Positions 14,106 to 26,700 of a DNA stretch of 64,000 bases are shown here, one piece after another (position 1 is the stretch's first letter; each line of letters starts with the position of its first letter). Below the pieces are notes generated by a model that saw only the letters and a program-made list of their open reading frames with translations, had not been told where the DNA came from and made no database searches. The translations under genes were made by a program, and so were the position numbers. The stretch is from Sipunculus nudus (Eukaryota > Annelida > Sipuncula > Golfingiida > Sipunculidae), in NCBI GenBank assembly GCA_026874595.1, contig CM049313.1:51263659-51327658 (forward strand). The letters are read 5' to 3'.

Positions 14106-17100
14106 TGTATGTTTGGGTGAGTGTGTTTTAAAAGTTGCGAGATACCCCCCCCCCCCCCAACTTGAAGACAAATTGACGCAACTGGTCATGAAAACGACTT
14201 GACATCATTTAGTATATACAAATTACTAGGTATGGGAGTCAGTGCATCCATGCGCACCATATAGGCCTAGTTTTCTGATGTTACAACGGAATGATTCAGT
14301 GTGGACATCTGTTTTAATATTCCGTGTCATTCTTTTTTTTTCAGCGGCGTCGTTTTGGCTAGATAACGTACAATGTGGAGGTTCAGAAATGAGGCTGGCA
14401 AACTGCCGACACAATACATGGGGCAGCCATAACTGTGGTACGAGTGAAGGTGTCAAGCTTAGTTGTGAGTTTGCCGACGTTCAGGTAATTTCATATCACT
14501 TAAATTCGATCACTATTTGTCAGAGGCAATAAATGTCAGCACAATTACTGCTAATTCGGTGTTAGCCAAACAGCCTTGAACATAAAAAAAAAACCGCAAT
14601 GCCTCTTGCGATCAATGGATCCCGCATAAGATGGAGAGTAGGGAATATGATAATCAGAGCAGTGGCGATTCCAGAGGGGGGCGTCTACGGCGCACGCCCC
14701 CCCCCCCCCCCCCCCGTTGAGCTGAAACATCTCTGATATTATCTGTTTTTAAGTAATCTTCATTTTTTCATATTTCTTTTTTTTTCCTAAGCATTTCGAT
14801 TATTAGATTATCCTCAGTTTAATACTTTCTAATTAATAAACTGAGGATTTTAATAAACAGCTTTGTGATTTATTCCATATTAAGATAGCATCTAAATATT
14901 TCGTTAATTAGGGAAAGAGTCTTTCTCGTTAAACTCTGCTAGGTCTTTACAGCGAGGACCCCGACCCCCCCCCCCCCACATTGTATTCGACTGTGAGTAA
15001 GACACGGCCTTCCTTTAAGCCTAAAGAGCTCAACCTTGGTTGGGTTTGACCGTGAAAAATTTCACAGCTCCTCGGCTGATATTCGAACTCACGCCTTAGC
15101 CAATTTAATTGGACTCAATATTATTAAGCCCTGCCATGCATTGATCCGATAGCCATACAGTGAAAGTTTCAGCAATATAAGCCACGGTACGCTCTTTACA
15201 CAGCGATTTACCTATAGGCCTATTACCTATATCGTAAGCGCTGTGTGTTCTGACCTCGTATCTTGAATCTCTAAACCAGAGGGGAGCACTGTATTTTGGT
15301 CCAATCAGATGAGACCCTGTGCTGGAAGACAAAACGGTTTACCAGCCAAACGAGGAATACACGGATAATGTTGTTGATTTCGTTTTGAGTTACAGCGCAT
15401 CGCCCCGGCAACCGTTTGCCGACAAAGCGTGGTTTCTGGGCGGAGCCTGTTGCCTGTCGAGTGTTTTTTGACTGGCATTTGGTTGGCTGCTTGTATCATC
15501 AGCAGTTTTTTTTTCAGCAGACAGGCCCACCATCTGGTGTTTAAGTGCATCATAAACGGTCAAAGCAGGCAGCGGGAAAATCAGTATAGCTTCTTTGGAA
15601 GCACAATATTTCCGCTGCCTCGGGAGCGTACGGAAGATCCAACGGATCCACTGCATCTTCTTTGACTGCCTGTTTACTGCTAAACAACAAGACCCAGTGT
15701 TGCACCATTTAAACACCAATAAGTATGTGTTTCATAATTTCGATAGCAACTAACGTAAAACTCAGATCATCATTTTTTTAAAAAAAAATTACTGGCCTTT
15801 TTACCAGAGGCATGTCAGCGAGATAAGTTGGGACACAGAAGAACATTCGAATGGGCGCAATTGAAGATCTAACAGGGAGCCTCGCTGACTCTAGTGATTG
15901 ACAGCCAGAATTTTGTTACATTTGTTTTAACGGACCAAGCTCTGATAGTCCAGAGTCAGTTGTCAAGTTATAGACTCCCGTGGGATTTTAATGAAGAAAG
16001 CTGGCAACATACATCATTTTAAAGCTTATAACCACAGCAATTAAAAAATCCATGGTACCATTTTTTCCCTACAGTTTCAAGGTCACCAAACAAAGTCAAG
16101 GTCATGGATTTTAATATGTATTGAATTTTACCAGGGTTTGTAGTCATTCCGTGGGAATTTCATGAACATAACTGGCAACATACATCATTTTGTTGATATT
16201 AACCTTATCAATCTAAACATCAATGTTTTAATTTCCCTCTGCAGTTTCAAGGTCACGAAACAAGGTCAAGGTAATGGATTTTGAAATTTATTGAATATGT
16301 TCATGGTTAGTTGTCATTCAATACGGATTTAATGAAAAAAACTGGCAACATTCATCATTTTATAACCTTATCAGTCTACAAACCTATGTCACCACATTTT
16401 CTTTATATAATAAATGTCAATATGTCACCACATGTTCTTTATATAATAAATGCCAATAAACAAGGTCAAGGTCATGTATGCTTTCGATATTTCCTTTTCC
16501 TATTTTGATATTCCTTTGGGATTTCATGAGGAAAGCAAGCCTCATACATCGTGTTAAAACTTATAGTGACATAAATTTTAAAATAATTTCGCAATTTTTC
16601 TCGTAGATTCAAGGTCAACAGATAAGGTCAAGGTCATAACAGACCTTATTTTTATTACTTTATCATAAGATATAACTGTCAAAGAATCAACCCCTGTGGC
16701 ATATCCCTGATCAGCTGTACTTTTTCTTCAGGATAAACACTATTCAAAATGAAAGTCATCAGTCAACGTCAAATCACTAAACCGAACACTGAACTGAACA
16801 CAAACACACCCAAATTGTAAGAAAAGTAGCTGCACAATTTTCAGTTGTTAAATCTATTGATTAAACTGTATTTTTGTTCAATTATAAGGTATGTGCAGCC
16901 CTACAGTATTGAAATATCCCGAATTCAAAAAGCAAATAAAAAGAGCCTTTAATATGCGTTATATTGTTAAATAACTGGAAATGTTGAGAATTCACTGCTC
17001 ACTTGGAAAAAGTGCATCCATTTAAATACATATATTATGCACTGCAAATACCTAAAGAACTTTTTATGAGCTTTGTAAACATTAACATCATATACTTCAT

Positions 17101-20100
17101 CTCACTAAGTATTGTTCGTGTAAAATTCTGCTTTTTTTTATCAAATCTGCATTATATTCATCAATAAAATTCGGCCCGTTGTACATTAGGTGGGCACAAA
17201 TTTTAGCAGGAAAAAAAATGACCTAAAAATTTCTTGTTTGAGATTTACTGAAAGCTCCTTAGACACCCGGAATTCACTTTGACCGGAGCACAGACATGCT
17301 TTGAGCACGCTGAATGTTAAAGTATTCGACTTGTTTAAGGCTGTTGAACAAAGGTTTACCAGGGGACCACTAAATCAAAATGATTTAGTTCATTACCACA
17401 TTAGTCTCTGTTAACATGCTAAGTTAAAATAAAATTAACCAAACAGGTGCTTTGTAAATGTCACAGTTTGGATGATTTCACTGTAATCAGTTAATGTTAT
17501 CTAATAAGTTATGTAAAAGCTCTAATTTTTTTATGTTAAATTGACGGATTAATACCTAATATATGGATGGCTTTAAGATCTACTCTCCTTGTGCATATCT
17601 GGTGGCTTGCGTCTGGACTGACTCATGACAGTTATGCCAAAAGACAACTTGCCTGTAACCGAGAAACAGTCATCAATGTCGTAATGCAATTGTTCTAAAA
17701 AGTCCGTTCTAACAGTTCTATGCTCAGGGCACAGATTTTTGTAATTGTGGGACAGATTTTGAAAACTGTGAAAATTGCACTAAACCTTGATATTCGACTT
17801 GATACATGTTTTATAAATGTCATGAACTAAAATATATGTTTTCTACTTCCTTCAAGGAAATCGGTAGAGAGATTTTAACCAGACTACTGGCCCTGAACAA
17901 TCAAGTCAGTGTATTGACCTTTAATTACCTTGCCCTTGCAGTATGATATGAACCTCATTATGGAGCTAAAACACAAAGATACTACAGAATAGGGATATAC
18001 CTTTCATACCTTACGTATTTTCTATAGTAAAAAAAAGGAATGTTTATAACCATGACCTTGTTTGTTGACCTTGAAACTGCAGGGTATTAGCTCAATGGGT
18101 TTTCATACATTTATATGCATGGTTATAAGCTTTAAAATGATGTATGTTGCCTGCTTTCTTCTTGGAAATCCTACAGAATGACAATGCCTCTAAAAAATAA
18201 AGAAATATTGATAGCCATGAACTTGACCTTGCATGTTCACCTTGAATCTGCAGAGAAAAGATGGCAACATGGATATTATGATTTACTCGATTATAAGCTT
18301 TAAAGGTTCCCATTAACCTGCCTTTGAAAAAAGAATTTATGTGATTTCTGGTCTCCTCTGTGTATATATTAACGATCTAATGGTTGTTCTGGTTATGGAA
18401 AATTCTAATAACGTCTCTGTGAAGGACTGGTGTATCAACAACGTGTTTATAAATACTGTAATGTTGACAAAAGGGAAAACATATAACCTTAAGTGGTACG
18501 TTGCATATATGCCGAGGTAGAAAGGTCACTTGCTGCAAAACGCCATTTGCAAAGCTCTGGTTTATCTGGCTTGCCACCAGATGCCGTTGTTGATTTTGTT
18601 TAATTTTTTTTCATGCCCCTAAGATTATAAAACGTCGATATAACCAAAGCAAGCAGCCTGTGTGCGGTGGTATACACGTTTTCTGGCCTATTTTGAAAAA
18701 ATAATATCTCCAAGGGAGTACCTTTAGTTTATAAAGGTATGATAGGTGACTGAGCCCCTTTAAAGTTGTGTATTTTGCCAGCTTTTTTCATGAACATTCC
18801 ATTTAATTACAACTGACCCTGGAAAAAAAAGAAATATAAAAACCAATGACCTTGACCTTGTTTGTTGAATTGACACTGCAGGAAAAAATTGGCAAAATTG
18901 ATATTTAGATTAGTATTGTTATAAGTTTGAACATGATGTATGATTTTTGCTTTCCTCATGAATTCCCAAATGAACTATCAAAGACATGACCTTGACCTTG
19001 TTTAGTGACCCTTATCATAAAAAAAAGTGGCAACATAGGTTTGTAGATTGATAAGGTTATAAGCTTTAAAATTAGATAAGTTGCCAGTTATTTTCATGAA
19101 ATTCCACATTATGACAAATGACCATGGATCAACTCAGTAAATATCAAAACACATGACCTTAAGCTTGTTTGGTGACCTTGAAACTATAGGGAAAAAATGG
19201 CAACATGGATTTTCAGATTGCTGAGGTCATAGGCTTTAAAATGATATATATTGCCTGCTTTCTCCATTAAATTCCTACGGAATGACAACTGATCCGTGAC
19301 AATGAAGAGTGACGCGGTGGCACGGGATAATAAACACCCGTTGACACTGGTTACAAGAGCATTAGGTGGTGTGTAATCTGGGGCTTATATTGTAGAAACT
19401 CACTGTATAGCTATCGGACTCATTATATGGCAGGGCTTATAACAATGAGTCCGATTAAATCTGGCCAACTCGACCCCCCCCCCTTCACCTGGCCCCCATT
19501 ACAATTTAAATAAATGATTATAGGGGATCGGCCAAGCAGGGTATGCACTTGGGAAAAATAAATATTATGTGCAAAGCTATGAACAAGACTAATATTTTGC
19601 CCAAATGTCAGATTTTAATAATCAGCTACATTTGAGAAAAAATGATATAAAAAATGAAACCGATGGTTTTCAACACGTGGGTGGGAGACCTTAGTAGGTC
19701 CACTCACATTCCTTTACCCAGGTGTGAATATAGAAATCATCAACGACAATGCGAATCGGTCTGTGAGCGATTTTTAACCGTTTCCTGACATAATCGTAGG
19801 CGCCAGTCCCATAAAATGACGTCCCTTGTACCGTGCACGGGCATCTTTCATCACTTTAGTGCCCGAAAAGGCAAACTTTCGGCTAAGAGGGTTAAAAAAA
19901 GTAAGGTTAGGAACTTTTGTCTAGACACACGATAATACAATCTAAATCACTCTTAATTTTTATTAGGTGTATGAATAAATTCTAATATGTTCCCTTTTGT
20001 CTTTATCTTTGATTAATAAATTTAAGCCAGCATAACCCTTTACATCATCATATTGTCGGCATGGTAATGTAAATCAAAAGTAATATTTAGAAGGATATGG

Positions 20101-20711
20101 TGGCCCTAGAGGTCTGTCATGATGAACAAAACAGGTACGATTTAGCCTCCGATTATAAGTTTCGCCGGATTCATGTGTACACCAAAAAACGTATTACATG
20201 GTGTTGTCATCGGCGTTGCCGGATAAAATTATGAATGTGTACATAGCATTATTCACTTTGTAATTATTCAGTATATGCTTCGATTCTTTTTTTGAAAGCC
20301 GACGAGTGACGGAGCCTATTTAAGCACCAAGGCCGGGCATACGGGGATCCTCATGGTCTATCGTAGCGGATCATGGCGTTACATCTGTGACGATTACTTC
20401 AACAACAACGCCATGACAGTGTCCTGTCGCCAGATGCGGACCACACCGCCCCACGTGTGGCACTTTTACCAACAAACTTCAGGTAACTTGTCTCAGATTC
20501 CTCGTTTTGCCAATTATTGATCATAAGGGTTTCTTATTAACGTGTATTCCGGATCTGTAACAACGCAAAATGACTGGCGATGCGAGGAAGATGATAGGAA
20601 GCGAGTGGTACCGCCCTGTCACGCAGTCCCAAACCAGATGTATATACTTATATTAAGAATTAGATCAGAGAGCATACAACACGGAGGCGGTTACCTCCAC
20701 CCCCCAACATC

Positions 20712-20779
<68 letters not shown>

Positions 20780-20810
20780 CTATATATCTATACCCTATAT
20801 AAACACTATA

Positions 20811-20853
<43 letters not shown>

Positions 20854-22295
20854 ACTTAAAGTTCTACAATATTAAACCTAGGTGGGTTCTCTGGTTAGCG
20901 TCATATCGACCCTCTGGCATTACGACCAGATTACGGGCGCCAGTGTCTTTTCATCTTAGTCTGAGGAACGCATTATAAGGCCTTATGAAGATGCAAATAT
21001 TTTCGTCATTTCTGACAACGCTTCATGACCTACAGGTAAACTGTCAATCGACATAAATCAGATCAGTTGTTAGCATATTTCTAATAATACCAAACATGAA
21101 CGAGAAAAGTTCCGTTTTAACCCAGCACATTGGTAAACCCATCGGCATGTTTGTTGAATTTATGACTGCATGAACACAAGCATCACTCGCACGGGTTACA
21201 GGAAGCAGGCAGCTTGCAGGCGATACAGGAAATGGCCCGTTTCCATGCAGACGGTGTTTCAGTTTGGGTTGTCGGCTCACATGTAAACTATTATGTTAAT
21301 TCATTATTCTTAACAAAATATTGAGATTATGGTCCGTTTACCACAATATAAATGTAACCTTATGTAAGACCACCGCGATACATTCATTGAGATTACTTGT
21401 GTCACGACTCGAGTAGGCTTACCAGCCCAATTATCCGTTTGTCTACTGATTCGGGTTGTCACGGCTAGTTCTCTGGTATGACACGTGGCACCACATGTTG
21501 CAAACTTAAGACAAATCCGGCAGAGAATTTTATTCTTTTCCTGAAATACAAGATTCCATTATTAATATTTATGGGTATATTTTCTTTAAAAATAATAGTT
21601 TTGGAATTTATTTTTTAGATGTTTAATATAAAACTTTACAAAGAAAATATATCCCTACGAAGTCCGGGCAGAGTAATCTGAAGGTAGTTGATTTCTTTTT
21701 TTCTCGATAAAGCCCCTTGACATACTAAATTGTGTAGAGGTAAAGTTGCTACATAGAATATTGATGGCGCTACATTTTGGGATGCACAAGTTGATTTTCT
21801 GGCAGTTGCTGACATACAAACATATTACGGAGGGAAAGACATGACATAAGCCTGAAGTCTTGTTGCCATGGTGAGTCACGGTGCTGGAAAACAGGGGTCC
21901 TTCGCGAGTCCCGGAGGCAAACCATACCGATCCAGGGCCCTGTATCTCGAAGCTTTCGGAAGCGTAACGAGAGCTTAACGAACTCGGATTCTGTTCGTTA
22001 ATCTTAACTCCGGTATCTCGAAGCTTTCGTTAGTTAGGCCGGTATCTCGAAGCTATCGGAAGCGTAACGAGAGCATTAACGAACTCGGAATCTGTTTGTT
22101 AATCTTAACTAAGGTATCTCGAAGCTTTCGTTAGTTAATTACCTTCGCTATTGGTCCCTTTTTCCTCTCGTTAATAACGGACGGTCTGAGGCATCCGTTA
22201 GGGCTTCGGTTACTTACACTTTACATTTCCTAGGTAAATTGGGAGCAATTATACATGCCTGATACAAGCAAGATCTCTCTCTTTCTCTTCTTCTT

Positions 22296-22337
<42 letters not shown>

Positions 22338-22339
22338 TC

Positions 22340-22380
<41 letters not shown>

Positions 22381-23691
22381 TTTGTTGAGGGTATATGGGA
22401 TAGGTTGACAGCTTCAAACATCATTTTGAAAGACAATTCACTGTGGAATTTTAAAGTAGAACCTTTCTCAGGGTTTCTTCAGTTTTGTTTAAAAAGAATA
22501 TAACAGTTCAGCCTTTAAAAAATAAACTTCAAATTTATTTCCTTAAACGTTTATCTTTTTTTGTGTCATAAGTAAATGATATTATATTCATTTTTGCTCC
22601 GCTGACCATATTATGCAAAATATACGTGTTTTACGTAATTTGCACCAACATTATAGTATTACAGACTGTTCAAGTCACCTGAGCGTCATGGCCCATGGAT
22701 CACTTTTGTTAAATCGAAAATTTTAAATTTCAGATTGACTTAGAAACATTTTATTTGATAAACCCACTTTCAAAGGATACTTTCTTATATGGTTAAAAAA
22801 TACCAAACCTATTTCATGATAAAGGTTTCATATTCAAAATTTGTAAACTGTAATCTTAAATATGGCGTGTGATACCTGAAAGCCTCTGTGTGTGAATGGT
22901 CCCTGTCCTGGGGTAGCCCACAACCCAAATTTTCATTCATGTGTTCCGCCAGTTCTTTAATGCAAAAGTACCCGTACACTTGATTGTATTCACGTATTTT
23001 GTCCATATTTCTCAGGTTCATTCGTACATAAGTTAGTATACGTCTGCGAATATTCCCGGGAAAAAAGCCTTTGTGGATGCTCATGATAAGGCAGAACCAC
23101 ACCAAAATCTAACATTCTAAACATTACCGAGGTGCACTAAAACATTCATGATTGTGTCATATATTATAACAAGGCCTACAGGCATAATGCGAACATGTGC
23201 AATGGGATATACATCAGTTATAATGGTTTCCTGATTACATGCTTGACCAATAAATGAAATGTACTTGATTGTTTTTAAGATTAATCATGTATACATATAA
23301 AAAGTACTAAAAAATTGCTGTATACAGATGCAAAATTTCAGGCTGATATGTCAAATACCTGCTGAAAAGTAAGCAGGCATATACGCTGCGCAAATCTGAC
23401 GCCACAGGTCTTGTATCAGGCTGATATGTCAAATCTCTCAACTAAGGAATCATTCATAGTAGGTTGAAATTTTTTTTATACAGATCTAGGGGTTCCGACC
23501 ATGGAAACAGCCCAAAAATAAAATAAACAGTATTTTTTTTTAAACACAAACAAAATAAAACTTAAAAATTATGAAGAAGAATAGTACGTATTATTTTCTC
23601 AGATGATTAAATTAATACAGTAGTGTATAAACCTATACGTATGCTGCATATGCAGCTTGTTTCGATCGCTCAGGGTAGCGAGTGAAAAGGC

Positions 23692-23763
<72 letters not shown>

Positions 23764-26700
23764 GAACAGGAAATTCTGGAGAATAACGTATCAAAAGTCC
23801 CCAAAACTCCTATTTGGGAGAGTCATTTAATTTGATGATTTTAATTGGCTAATTAACTATAAGGTTTTACTTTACTTATCTGTATATTGTCATATTAAGC
23901 TTTGTCTTTACCCCTATGAGGGACCACTTATTTGAAAAATCTCTTCATTACCTATTTCTGAATCTGACTAAGAAGTCGATTTACCAATAGTAATAATTTC
24001 AAGCATATTTTTTTAGGGCAGGGCTCAATAATAACATTTGCCCACTCGCCGAAGGGGTTTGAAATGTAGTGAGAACAACTTGCCCCAAAGTCGAAGAGTT
24101 GCCAGCTAGGCTTGCGATATATCAGACAATGCCCTTTAATCAGTCCAAGGGTATATCACAAACAGGATAAATCATATAGAAATAGGAAGAGGGTTTTTTT
24201 TATATCACAATATGGATCATAAGGGATAGAGGATTATCGACCTCAGGGAATCTTTTTGCATTTAAATAGTGTTCGACCCAATGTCTATGAAATGCTAAAT
24301 AATATATACGGGACCTTTCTAATTCTCCCCTTATAGGAAAGCTTTGTTTATTATGCTAACTTAAATAACCTTGTTAAAACATATGAAAATTTCAGTTATA
24401 TTAAAAGTCTAACATATTTACGTAATCCTCACATATCACGACTTAATGATGGACTTCTTTAATGGTTTACTGTCATCATCTTCAGTCTTTGTCAAACATA
24501 ATTGTTCGACTGCAAAAAGCTGACTTAATTCATGTTAATAATTTAAGGGCATCTGTGTGCCATCGTGGTAACCAATATGACGTCACACCTTTAACAATTT
24601 TTATTTAGGTCTGTTAGTGGGCTTAAGTCTCATGTAAGATTTTTGTAAAAGACGGTTGGTCTATGTGTTCAAAACTGTGCATCATTAGCAAGACATACAT
24701 TAGAATGCCCAAGAATCAAAGGAAAGTTCAAATGAATGCTAGGATTTTCTAACCGTCACAACCATCGAGCACAATATCGGGTACAGCAAACGGGTTTGAT
24801 ACAGTAACCAAAGACTTTAATATTTAACTTACAGAATATTATTAAAAATCATTCAAGTACACATTATTTTTGACTGTTACCAACAGGAACCGGCATTAAC
24901 AGAAAGGAAGCACACACCCAGAAGACTTGTTCAGAAAAATCGAAGTACCGGTCGTCTACAAAATGTTAATATTTATTCAGTTATAAATTGAATATATGAA
25001 GCTAAGCTTAATTAATACATCTGTCCTGTTGCATAGACTGATGAAATTAACGTTATGGGTATAATCTGACATTTTAACATTTTGTTGTTTAATCTGACAT
25101 TTGTTATATTCAGTTACTGAGTCTATGTGAAGAGTAAATCTGAAAAAAAAAAACGATTTATCTATTTAGTCTTGACTGTTCATCAGGGTTGGAGTGTGCC
25201 AAATACAAATACAAATATAAATACGATAGCTAGTCTCCCCAAATACAAATACAAAAACAAGTGACTGAAGATAAATACAAATACAGAACATCAAATACAA
25301 ATACAATTACAAATACGCAATTGTAGGTTATACAGAATGTTTATTTATTTCCAGCACCATAAATATTCATAATGTCTAAGAGAGAAGTGAAATGCTTGAC
25401 TTGATGGTGTCTTTAGGGTTGTTCAGAAGTTAGGTAGTAGTTAATTTTTTTTAAATTATGGCAGATATGAATATGTATTTATACATATGTATTTGTACAG
25501 TATTTGATCAAATACACCAAATACATAAAATATTGAGATCAAATACAAATACAAATATTATCATTTTGCACAACACAAATACAAATACAATATAAATACA
25601 AATACTTACTTTGACTGTATTTAAATAAAAATACAAATACTAATACGTATTTGACCCCAACCCTGTTGTTCATCTGTCTCATGTGTACAATTCACATGCG
25701 ATGTAATATTTCAAATCAGATACTCATACCCAGTTCCCATTTACATGGCAGGTTGGTTTTATCACTTGATCATATTTATGTTGTACTTTCTTATATTTCT
25801 GACGATTTTTGGTTAATTTTGACTAAATCTTTCTTCACTGCTCAGGATTACCTGTGGGACTCTCTCGATCAACCTTCATTTCATGATACACCCTGTCCTA
25901 GACTGATTTCGGCTTTGAGTTCTCAGGTTATGTCTTCCTGTTTAATTTATCCCTTTTAACAAGGATGCCTAGATACAAAATCGAATTATAAGGCTCCACA
26001 TAAATTTTGTAAGCCATAAATTCCATTAAATTCAAACTTTTCCACCGTCCTTCCTGACGGGGAACTGGTCCCCTTGCCAAGATTGCCTGTTCATTTTCAT
26101 TTTTCCTTATATTATCTTGACAAGATACTCTGCAAATGTTCAATTCTAAGGCTTTTGAGTAAAAAAAAGTAAATCAATGAACGGTTTTTTATATTTCTTC
26201 CGGAAAAATACACCCGGAATACTAGACCGTATTCACTGACTTCAGACCATCGTTTGTCACATTTTACCATGTTTAATCATATGTAACCCTTTTTCTGAGG
26301 TTTCAGCAAAGATTCTCTATCTATAATAACTTTGCTGGAATATAAAACAGGATATCTATAATTCGGTAGTAACTGATTTTTATAAGAGAATGTGAATTCA
26401 ATTATTTCTTTCCATTGGCTGTAATCAGTGTTTGTTCAAGGATAATCCACATACTATAGTTACGTTTAGAAAGTAAAGAAAATGCCTCGTGAATGAATCT
26501 ACTTTAGTAAAGAACTGGATATTATTAAACAACAGCTTTTTTTTAAAAAATAATTCCAAGATGAGAATGTAATATGTAATTTTCTGAACTTTGCTTTGTT
26601 TCTAATTGCTTGCTACCAAATACTCTTGGAGCGGTCTGCCTCAAGACAAATATCACAATAAATTGCTAGGACCAGATTATATTTGAAATATTTCGTGACC

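Larger units (their letters stand above)
9695..14344 (+). other. Intron 2
   Basis: GTGAGT...TTTTCAG. Holds a hairpin (9811-9874), a 45-bp duplication (about 10570-10660), a dispersed repeat (11625-12290), two copies of another family (12445-12730, 13140-13300) and a MITE (13347-14184). No further SRCR-like exon was found. Confidence 0.65.
14485..20298 (+). other. Intron 3
   Basis: GTAATT...AAAG. Holds C-rich elements (14663-14985), a tRNA-like fragment, family A copy 2, two arms of a TCAAGGTCA satellite and family B copy 3. No exon seen inside. Confidence 0.65.

Noticed and set aside
22809-23105. 98-codon minus-strand frame
   Set aside because: No family signature, base use like the surrounding intron, no transcript signals. 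Possible but unsupported.
25844-25926. Exon-like stretch between CTGCTCAG and CAG|GTTATG
   Set aside because: Weak donor, no SRCR or EGF cysteine pattern, and not needed to join exons 4 and 5.
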